Source: Blastocladiella britannica (Eukaryota > Blastocladiomycota > Blastocladiomycetes > Blastocladiales > Blastocladiaceae). From it: 16,864 nt of DNA. This document shows, piece by piece, positions 8,418 through 15,448 of this stretch. The translations under genes were made by a program, and so were the position numbers. The stretch lies in contig MU624727.1 in assembly GCA_025349905.2 (NCBI GenBank), forward strand, positions 1 to 16,864. Direction: 5' to 3'. Each line of letters starts with the position of its first letter. The stretch's first letter is position 1. Below the pieces are notes generated by a model. The model saw only the letters and a program-made list of their open reading frames with translations, was not told the origin of the DNA and did no database searches.

Positions 8418-8861
8418 TGTGTGAATAATGCTTCTTTGCAGCAGATGGGCGTTGCAGGAGTCGTGAATGGAGCGGGATCGCCGTGCTCTTTCGAGTTACG
8501 AGGGCTATGCGAGCATTACTTTGAGCTGTGTGCGTGTTTTGCTCATTTTACAGTGACGATGGCGCATACTCTCAAAACCGTCATTTTACTCATTTTTTTT
8601 TTCCTTTCGGACTGCCGTGTTTCCCAACTGCGATCGATTGCAATTAACGTGATATCGATGCTGATCTGATGTTGTGATGCGGCGCCGATTCCGAGGCCAG
8701 CATTTGAATTTTTTTTACTTGCGCGATGTGATTTGAAACAGATGTGTACGAGTTCTTTGCCCCTTTTCACTCGATTGTCTAACACAACAACCTCATACTT
8801 CCACACAAAAACGAAGATCAACCCATTATTCATTGATTTAAAAGACATTGACACTTGAAAA
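8418..8861. other. Intergenic between the two cysteine-rich peptide genes
   Basis: These 444 bases separate the tandem paralogues. They hold T-rich stretches (8587-8602, 8709-8718) but no coding region or third peptide copy that I can recognise. They should contain the promoter of gene B and the 3' end of gene A. Confidence 0.4.
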
Positions 8862-9137
8862 TCACGGGCAGAAGTAGCAGTCGCTGGCGCAGTCACTGAC
8901 GCAGCCGGGGCTTGGGTGCTTCTTGCAGTAGGCGTTGCAGCGGTTCGCGCAGCCAGGGATAACGTGGCAGCCGGGGACTGTTGTTCATTGATTGTACATG
9001 AGGGAGGGACGGTCTCACTTAGTTGAGTAAGATAACGTACAGAAATCAACGTTGGCCTTACCCTCGGCGGCGGCATCGGCAGGGGCGGCAGTGGCAACGG
9101 CAACCAGGGCAAAGAGAGCAAGGATCGAGGCGCGCAT
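8862..9137 (-). CDS. Small secreted cysteine-rich peptide A
   Basis: Too short and too split to show as one reading frame. Exon 1 is 9041-9137 and exon 2 is 8862-8977. The 63-nt intron (8978-9040) has a GTACGT donor and an ACAG acceptor, and the phase matches to give 70 residues ending in TGA. Residues 1-17 or so are a signal peptide (MRASILALFALVAVATA), followed by a short Ala-rich, possibly propeptide, stretch. The mature part carries eight cysteines spaced C-x5-C-x3-C-x3-C-x7-C-x3-C-x3-C-x2-C and ends FCP. Cysteines at i, i+4, i+8 on each side of a KKHPSPG turn suggest two helices stapled by disulfides, as in alpha-hairpinins, though I recognise no named family. The paralogue B shares signal peptide, intron position and phase, exon 2 length and cysteine spacing, which argues the model is right. 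Possible roles (antimicrobial, inhibitor, surface or effector peptide) are speculation. Confidence 0.8.
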
Positions 9138-9202
9138 TTTTATTTGTATTGTATTTGATGAGGTACTTTGAAAAAAAAAGTGGTTGGAGGGCGGATGCTG
9201 TC

Positions 9203-9210
9203 TCTTTATA
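9203..9210 (-). promoter_or_regulatory. TATA box of cysteine-rich peptide gene A
   Basis: On the minus strand the sequence reads GGGTATAAAGAG, a near-consensus TATA element about 66 bases before the ATG at 9137. That distance leaves a transcription start some 35 bases upstream of the start codon, within an A-rich leader. It suggests a strong, regulated promoter. Confidence 0.6.
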
Positions 9211-9579
9211 CCCTCGTCGTTCCCTCACTCACTCACTCGACGATGGGGGTTGGGGAACGCGAGTGTCCGCGAACAGTACGAGGATCGGCGCTTCTGAGGG
9301 TAACTCGAGCTCGCACGAGGAGCGGACAGGTCTTCATTTCATTTTGCAAAAAAGTATAATTGGCGCAACAAGTCTCGTGCAGCTTATTTGGGTGGCGGTG
9401 GCGGCTGCGGCCAACGCAAGTAAATGAGAGTTGAATGACGGTATAGGAAAAATGTATTGTGCAAACACAGGATCAAGAAGGGAGAATGAAGGGAATGGAG
9501 GGGAAAAGTAGGTACAATGGGATGGGTTCAAAACAGTATCAACACAATATAGGATAAGAAGAGTGAGTAGAGTACGGGT
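9211..9579. other. Intergenic upstream of peptide A
   Basis: These 369 bases lie between the peptide A promoter and the 3' end of the cyclin gene on the same strand. I see no gene or recognisable site beyond A/T runs. Confidence 0.35.
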
Positions 9580-10935
9580 TCAGGCCATGGGACTGGCCGG
9601 GGGCGTGTGCAGGGGGCTGGTCTTTTCGACGGGGGTAACTTGAGATCCCGAAGAGTGATCCATGGCCTTAGAGTAAGTGATGGACGACTGCTGCTTGCGC
9701 ACAGCATTCGCATAGGCCGCGAGCCGGTGCGCGTAGCGAGCAAACTCGGAGCGCGAGACATTGACCGAGAACCCGCCGAGGAACAAGTACTCGATTTCGA
9801 GAGCATTGAGCTCGGTCAGGGGCACGCCGCCGACGCGGGCCAGGTGGCGGTTCGAGTAGAACACGTCGCTGTGGGCCTTGGATGCCACCACAAATGCCAC
9901 CAGGAGGAGCCGGTGCACGTTGGCCGAGCACACGACCACCGACGGGAGGAGTGACGCTGAAGAAGCCGATGCTGAAGACGATGAGGCGGGCGTCGCAGGC
10001 GCGTTGGCAATGCGGTCAATGGCCACGAGCGCCGCAATCCACACCGCAGGCGGGGCAGGTGCATAGCGGGCCAGGCGCTCGGCGTAGGTCGCCAACGGCA
10101 CCGAGGCAGGGGCGCGGCCCGTGAACCGCTGGGCGGCGGCCACCAGGTGCGGGGCAGCTGGAGGGAGCATGGCGGCGGTCGGGGTCAGGAGTCCGGCCCG
10201 GGCAGCGTCCGACTTGGCCTGCATCACAGTGGCCGAGGCGCGAGCGACCAGGTCGTCGTTGGCGGCGGCAATGCGGGCCAAGAGTGCGGCGACGACCCGG
10301 TGTGCGTCGGGGAGGGCCGTCACTGCCGTGCTTGTCGTCGTCGAGTCACTTGGTGATGCCGACGATGACGTGGTGGTGATGGGAACAGTGGACACGGTTA
10401 CGTCAGTATCAGTGGACACAGCCGCCGATGTCGATCGACGCACGCCCACCACCGGAGACGACGGGTTCGGAAGGAGCGGACTGGGCGAGAAGGCCGTCGA
10501 CGATACGGGCGAGATGTGCGGCGACGCCATCGTGCTGGGAGCCCGGACCGAGTCGGCCGGAGATGCCAGTGCCGATGCCGAGGATGCCGAATTTGCCGAT
10601 GCAGAAGTCAATACTGAAGGTGTCAAGACTGGGACGACCGGAACCGGAACTGCGCGAGCATCCGTCAGCGACAGAGACGACAAGGACGAGAGCGAGCCCG
10701 TCCGCTGGTGCTGGTTCTGCTGGTTCTGCTGGCGTGCAATCGGCGGCGGGAATGGCCGGTCGTAAGGACGGCAAGCACTCCCGGTCGACAGGGCAGGCGA
10801 CCGAGAGTGGGTTCGCGGGCGGGGCAGCGGTGCGCCGGCAGCGATAATGGCGTTTCCGCCCTTGAGGACGCTGGTCGTCGTCGGGGCGGTGGTGAACTGG
10901 AGGGAGTTGCGAGAATGGGTGGTCATGACGGTCAT
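9580..10935 (-). CDS. PHO80-like cyclin (Pcl family)
   Basis: An intronless gene for 451 residues. The cyclin domain spans about residues 271-410: FTGRAPASVPLATYAERLAR, then CSANVHRLLLVAFVVASKAH, SDVFYSNRHLARVGGV, LTELNALEIEYLFLGGFSVN and FARYAHRL. These are the hallmark blocks of PHO80-type cyclins, which activate Pho85-class CDKs in phosphate sensing, polarity and glycogen control. A Ser/Ala-rich loop of about 20 residues interrupts the domain near residues 312-331. The first 210 residues are Ser/Thr/Pro-rich and probably disordered. The C-terminus has clustered Ser/Thr-Pro sites (TSPLHTPPASP) that could be CDK targets. I chose the first ATG (10935); a second lies nine bases downstream. The stop is TGA. 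The partner CDK is not in the window. Confidence 0.88.
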   Translation of the reverse strand: MTVMTTHSRNSLQFTTAPTTTSVLKGGNAIIAAGAPLPRPRTHSRSPALSTGSACRPYDRPFPPPIARQQNQQNQHQRTGSLSSLSSLSLTDARAVPVPVVPVLTPSVLTSASANSASSASALASPADSVRAPSTMASPHISPVSSTAFSPSPLLPNPSSPVVGVRRSTSAAVSTDTDVTVSTVPITTTSSSASPSDSTTTSTAVTALPDAHRVVAALLARIAAANDDLVARASATVMQAKSDAARAGLLTPTAAMLPPAAPHLVAAAQRFTGRAPASVPLATYAERLARYAPAPPAVWIAALVAIDRIANAPATPASSSSASASSASLLPSVVVCSANVHRLLLVAFVVASKAHSDVFYSNRHLARVGGVPLTELNALEIEYLFLGGFSVNVSRSEFARYAHRLAAYANAVRKQQSSITYSKAMDHSSGSQVTPVEKTSPLHTPPASPMA

Positions 10936-11024
10936 TTGGGTTTTTACTTTTTGCTTTTGGTATTGTGGTTTTGGTTGGGAAGAGTCGAAGAAAGAGATGT
11001 GGAGAGGCGGGCAGATGCAAGAGG

Positions 11025-11035
11025 TTTATATATAT
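11025..11035 (-). promoter_or_regulatory. TATA box of the cyclin gene
   Basis: The minus strand reads ATATATATAAA about 90 bases before the cyclin ATG. It is the only strong TATA-like stretch between the cyclin and the SETD9-like gene, so it is the likely core promoter element. Confidence 0.55.
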
Positions 11036-11053
11036 GCGGATGCGGATGCGGAT
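11036..11053. repeat. (GCGGAT)3 microsatellite
   Basis: Three perfect tandem copies of GCGGAT directly abut the cyclin TATA box on its upstream side. Slippage here could vary promoter spacing, but nothing shows that it does. Confidence 0.7.
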
Positions 11054-11170
11054 CTTGTTTTTGGATGACGCATAGCGGTCTGACGTGTGAGGGAGGTGCT
11101 TGACAAGCATCCGTTACGCAACACAGACTGCGGTGAGTTCTTCTTGGCGATCCATCCAGTTCTTCCGCTC

Positions 11171-12259
11171 CTATTCCCAGATACAATAAGTGCTAAAAAG
11201 CTCATCCTCGGCATGGACCACCCGCGTCGTCACCAACCCCACCATCGGCATGATCACTTGTGTGCCCTCTTCTGGCGCCGACGCCCTGGCCAGTGCCGAT
11301 AGCGCTTCCGCTTCCTCTTCCGCTGCTGCCAACTTGAGTTCTATTGCCCTTGCCGTTCCGAGCGCCACACTATAAGTTGGACCCGCCAACTTTGGGTACC
11401 CAACCGGTGCCACATAGGGCACGTTGGGCACGTACTGATGCAGGTGCAGCGGCAAGCGTCCGAGATCAAGCTCAAAGTCCACATAGGCCACTACAGTTGT
11501 CTTGTCAGTTACTTTTTCTTTCTCGTGTAAATAAATACATAAGTACCATTGGCCCGTCCAGCCTCAGTAGCCTCGTCGCCGCAGTTGACAAACTGCCCGA
11601 CCGCCAGCGGATTCCTGTAATTCCAAAAAGTCAATACCTACATTATATATATATAAGCATACGTACCGCAATAAAGGACCCTCGACCCACGTCATATCGC
11701 ACGGCGGCCATCTTGCTCCCGTCCCTTGGTACCGGCGCCCAAGACCCTGAGCCACCCACCGCGACAGTCCCGTTGTCTTGCCGTCCACCAGTATCCCATC
11801 TCCGCGCCGTAGAATGTACGCGTTCCCGACACTGGCCAGCAGGACCGGATCTTGGCTCCCATAAACTGTGCCTGGGTACAAAGCCATCAGGGTTCCGGGT
11901 GGCACCTGCTGCTTACCTTCAGAAGAAGTAGAAGCAGGTGAAGTGGCAAATAGTCCAGTTCCGGCGCCCGGAATGGAGCTGGGACCACGCCTTGGCACCA
12001 GCGGAAGCACACGCGCCACCGCGTCGGTCGGAGCCAAGCCGCGCTGGGATCCCTCCCACAACGCGTCCAGCACCGCATGCAGCTGATTGAGGACGACCGC
12101 GGCCGGTGGCGGCGGTACTTCAGATTCAAATGTCTTGGCTCCAGATGATGACGGTGAGCGCACCGCTGCTGCTCCTTTGGGCTTGGGTGGACGGCGAAAC
12201 GCGTGCAGCACCGCCAAGCGATCGAGGTAACGGCCAATGCGCTGGCCGAGCGTGGACAT
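11171..12259 (-). CDS. SETD9-like SET-domain protein
   Basis: Three exons, 11667-12259, 11547-11614 and 11171-11490, give about 326 residues. Introns are 52 nt (11615-11666, GTACGT donor) and 56 nt (11491-11546). Splicing yields PLLRNPLAVGQFVNCG and ANVAYVDFEL, which resemble the corresponding segments of animal SETD9. Other features are GAGTGLFATS (SET-I start), GTLMALYPGTVY, NAYILRRGDGILVDG, LHQYVPNVPYV, and the closing TRVVHAEDELFSTY. An Ala/Glu-rich helical insert (about residues 245-275) separates the last two. A lysine methyltransferase role is possible, but SETD9's substrate is not known to me. The ATG at 12257-12259 is the first in the SET frame that follows the upstream gene's stop, and it lies only 17 nt after it. 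The stop codon is TAG. Confidence 0.8.
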
Positions 12260-12276
12260 TTGTATTACCAATAGAA

Positions 12277-13325
12277 TCAAAGAGAGGGTGCAGCGACATT
12301 GGGCAAGTCCACCGTCAGCGCGTAGAGCCCTTCCTCCTCGCCCACGTGCCCGGCCTCGATCCCTTGCCCGTCTCCATGGAACATGATTACCGCCGACGCG
12401 CCGGCAAAAGTGGTCGGACCCTCGCTGCCAACGCGATTGCACATTACCACCCCGCACCCGGTGCTGTCCAGTGGGCGCAGCCGCTCAATCCAGTACGACA
12501 AGAGCTGCCGTGGATGCGCGTCATCGTTGGCCTGTTTCCGTCCCATGGTGGTGGCACCGCCCCAACCATCGTCCTCCACGACTTGCTCCTCCTCGTTCTC
12601 GCCCGCCGATGATGATGAGGAAGGCGGTCGTGTCTTGAGCCAGGCCATCGAACACAACACCAGGTCGGTGCCCTTGGTGTGGTGGAACCGGCCAAACTCG
12701 CACAGGTAGAGCGACGACTCGAACCGCTGCGGGTTGAGGTCCATGCAAATGCCAAAGCCGAGCTTTATATCCGCACTTTTCGTCAGCACAACCCCATTTC
12801 CTCAAGGAAGGATGACATAAAACCATACCGTGCCAAACTCCGTGTCCTTGACCACGCGGAAAGACGGCCCTTCCGTCGCCCAGTGCTCGTCGACCATAAA
12901 CAAAAAGTGCTTGTGGTAAATGGTCACCACGGTGCCCGTGCGATCAACCACGCACTGCGAGTTATAGTACAGACCAGACTCGGGGTCCACGGACGGGAAC
13001 CCGGCGACCACCCATGCGCCCATTCGACGCGCCTGCTCCTGGCACCATTTGACGGTGCGACCATGGACTGGGGACTCGACAAACGGCGCAATGTCCTCGT
13101 GCGAGGTGAATGTGTACCCGGTAAAGCACATTTCCGGCAGGAGCAGGATATCCAGGCCGCCATGCTCCACGCTATTTGATTTTCTTTTAGTTCATTTTTT
13201 ATCGTTGATGGTAGCGCTCTGGTTGCGCACTCGCTCAGGTACTCGGTCGCATAGGCGAAATTGCGGTCCACGTTCTTGTGGACCGGCGAAAACTGAAACA
13301 CGCCCACGGTGATTTGCCTTGGCAT
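12277..13325 (-). CDS. Nta1-like protein N-terminal amidase (nitrilase superfamily)
   Basis: Three exons, 13231-13325, 12829-13171 and 12277-12762, give about 307 residues. Introns are 59 nt (13172-13230) and 66 nt (12763-12828). The carbon-nitrogen hydrolase triad is complete: E45 in LLLPEMCFTGY, K119 in YHKHFLF and C152 in LGFGICMDLNP, the last created by the second splice. The N-terminus ITVGVFQFSPVHKNVDRNF is typical, and DEHWATEG follows the Lys. The pattern LPEM-x-FTGY ... GICMDLNP with a downstream MAWL points to Nta1, which deamidates N-terminal Asn and Gln so that proteins enter the Arg/N-degron pathway. A Ser/Glu-rich insert follows MAWL. A generic omega-amidase is a less likely alternative. 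The gene runs head-to-tail into the SETD9-like gene with a 17-nt gap. The stop is TGA. Confidence 0.83.
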
Positions 13326-13347
13326 TTTTTTTTGGAAAACTTTTTAA

Positions 13348-13410
13348 GAGTTGTTGCGCAGCAACAACTCAGATTATACTTCAGGCCTTCGGCCATTCTC
13401 GTAAGAGAAT
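13348..13410. repeat. Three adjacent short hairpins
   Basis: Hairpin 1 has arms 13348-13357 and 13361-13370 (GAGTTGTTGC / GCAACAACTC), a perfect 10-bp stem with a 3-base loop. Hairpin 2 has arms 13384-13387 and 13391-13394 (GGCC / GGCC). Hairpin 3 has arms 13395-13400 and 13405-13410 (ATTCTC / GAGAAT). They sit 22 bases upstream of the Nta1-like ATG and before the retroelement, so they may be promoter structure, a fold of the retroelement end, or an older insertion. Confidence 0.65.
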
Positions 13411-13435
13411 AAGAATGCATGTGCTCTATTTGAAT

Positions 13436-13514
13436 GCTCGACTCGAAACAAGTATAATAATCACCTGAGGTGACGCTCCTCTGCGAACCTCACGCTCTTT
13501 GGTTCGAATCGAGC
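13436..13514. repeat. Imperfect inverted repeat near the retroelement left end
   Basis: The arm 13436-13449 (GCTCGACTCGAAAC) matches the reverse complement of 13501-13514 at 12 of 14 positions. The interior holds the palindrome CACCTGAGGTG. It could mark the left terminal structure of the DIRS-like element, but the element's right end is outside the window and cannot be compared. Confidence 0.4.
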
Positions 13515-13538
13515 GAGAGATTATTTCATTCGAAGGTC

Positions 13539-13566
13539 TATAAACAGCTCCCACAGTTCAACTGTG
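13539..13566 (+). promoter_or_regulatory. TATA box and palindrome before the gag-like ORF
   Basis: TATAAA lies at 13539-13544. Eight bases later comes CACAGTTCAACTGTG (13552-13566), a perfect 7-bp palindrome around one central base. The position fits the core promoter and transcription start of the retroelement, about 125 bases before the first ATG (13669). Confidence 0.45.
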
Positions 13567-13668
13567 CGTAGCTTAATTGGCCATCACGTCCACACATACC
13601 GTACCCTCACGCCCGAGGCACGGGCGGAGGTGTTTTCATTACACCCACAGACTTATTCCTTTCGAATC

Positions 13669-15233
13669 ATGTCGACCGTCGCTCGCACCGTGCAGCAGCA
13701 CGCCGTGCAGCGTCAACATCCGGAGAGTCAGCGTCAACATTTGACACTGAGCAGCAATCGCTCACTGCCATGGGTATGCAGTGCCTCTTTTTTCGGCCGT
13801 GAAAATGCCGATAGGATGTAGGGAGATCCATCACGTGGCCGGCAAAGCCATCGTAGGATTTTTTCCAAACAACGTCTCCTAAAATTAGCCCACAATGTGC
13901 ATCCACACCAGATCCACGATTGCTGGGCGCGGCCGCGATCGGCGAGATGCCGTTGGGCCAGGAGGATGAGGGCGCTACTCGCAGCCACGCCAGCAAGAGT
14001 AGCGAGGAGGACGACGACCACCATGAGGACAGCGGCAAACTGGACTCGGACGACGACCTCCCAGACGACGACCTCTTACAGGAGGACGGGTCTGAGGATG
14101 ACGACACGATCGCGTCCGACAGCCGACACTGGTTCGGCAACGGCAGTGCCTTCCTGCCAGCCACGACCTGGCAGCTCGACGCTCTTGACGATCGGCTGAC
14201 CCAAGGCAGCGACCTGAGCGCAGCTCTTGGGGGTATGGAGGAGCAGCTTGAGCTCCTCCACCCGGGATCGGCCAAGCTGGCGCCAATCATCCAGGCTCTC
14301 GTCAGTGCCGAACTCGCCAAGTTCGCCCGGACCCTGCCTGTGGCGATCAGCAAGGACACTCGTGCAGACCTGTATGACTCAAAGGATCCGTCCGCCGGCG
14401 CACACCGCGCGCCGGTAGAGGAGTACACGGCCGAAGTCCCGGAGGTGGCCAAGAGGCTCTGGGGGGGCGCCCATCCCTTCCTTGCCATGCCATCGGACAA
14501 GCGCCGCGCAGCGGTGGCCTCGGCGCACAAGTACCGGGGCACGTCCGTCCCAGAGCTGCCGCAGGAACTTTCTGTTCTCCTGGCCAGGAAGCAGAAGCGC
14601 GTCGGCAAAGACCCACTGCTCCCGCAGGGCTACAAGTCGCGGGCCAGGTGGGAGGCGGCCAAAGTCGCACACATCACGAAAGTGATGGAGGACTCGGCAG
14701 AGTTCGTCCGCCAAGCGGTGGCCAGCACCCCGAGGGCGGCATGCGAGGTGGTACGTGAGCACCTGACGAATCTTGTCGGCTGACAGATTCAGGGCCTTGC
14801 GATCCCGACACGGATGTTGCAGCACGACCTCGCAGTGTGCACCATGAGAGCGCACGAGTCGGTCCTGGTGGATGTCGGGCTCCACCCATCCTTCGCGCTC
14901 CCAGAGAAACCAGTCAGCATTGCTCGGAACAGCATCCCGTTCTTTGGGGGTGGCAATGCCAGGGCGGACATCAAGCAGGCGGCAAAGCTTGCCACTGACA
15001 TCCGCTCCTCGCACGAGGTGGGAGCCGCGGGCACGCAAACTCGCAAGCGCCCCATCACGGCCACTATTGCAGCGCCAACGCGACCAAAAGTTGCGAAGCG
15101 CTTGTGCAAAACAGGCGATATGCCCAAGCGGGACGGCTCCGCCAAGCCGGCCTATAAAAAGACGAGCAACGGCGGCCCCGGCAAGGGCAGCCGCGGCAAC
15201 AAGGATCGAGGTACGGGCAAGGGTCAATTTTGA
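13669..15233 (+). CDS. DIRS-like gag ORF, interrupted
   Basis: A putative first exon (13669-13773, 35 codons) may splice to 13857 across an 83-nt intron whose phase fits. Without it, the frame opens at 13857 with no ATG at its head. The main frame runs to TGA at 14781-14783 and continues in the same frame to TGA at 15231-15233. The N-terminal third is strongly acidic (SSEEDDDHHEDSG, DDDLPDDD). A central part with HWFGNGSAFLPATTW and LAKFARTLPVAI precedes a basic Lys/Gly/Arg-rich end (KGSRGNKDRGTGKG), likely nucleic-acid binding without a zinc knuckle. The in-frame TGA may be a decay mutation, a readthrough site, or may lie inside a 36-nt segment (14751-14786) that has GTACGT and CTGACAG ends and is a multiple of three. 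The gag label rests on position and composition. Confidence 0.55.
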
Positions 15234-15448
15234 CTGCACATCGAATTTCCCATCCCTCCTTGAGGATTTCTTATCCTTCTCATTGTTATCACGCTGGCAG
15301 CACTCTCCCTTGGCAGGCGTCATGGAGAGCGCAAAGTGCCAACCCGGCCTGCTGCCATAGGCCCGGGTCCCGCGTCTTTTTTATTGCAATTCAATGACTT
15401 TTTGTCTTCTCCCTCTCCCCCTCTCTTTCTTGCGCCGAGAAGTTGTGG
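15234..15448. other. Spacer between gag-like and reverse transcriptase ORFs
   Basis: About 215 bases with a pyrimidine-rich run (15376-15430). I see no coding region or clear frameshifting signal in it. Confidence 0.4.

Noticed and set aside
1498..13325. Functional link between the USP and the Nta1-like amidase as a protein-degradation cluster
   Set aside because: They are 10 kb apart with unrelated genes between, and the USP appears broken. Eukaryotic gene proximity alone does not support a joint system.
13436..13515. tRNA-like sequence with a B-box-like GGTTCGAATC
   Set aside because: The bases flanking the TTCGAAT do not pair as a T stem, and no correctly spaced A box, anticodon arm or acceptor stem exists upstream. 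The signal is explained by the inverted repeat GCTCGA-TTCGAA.
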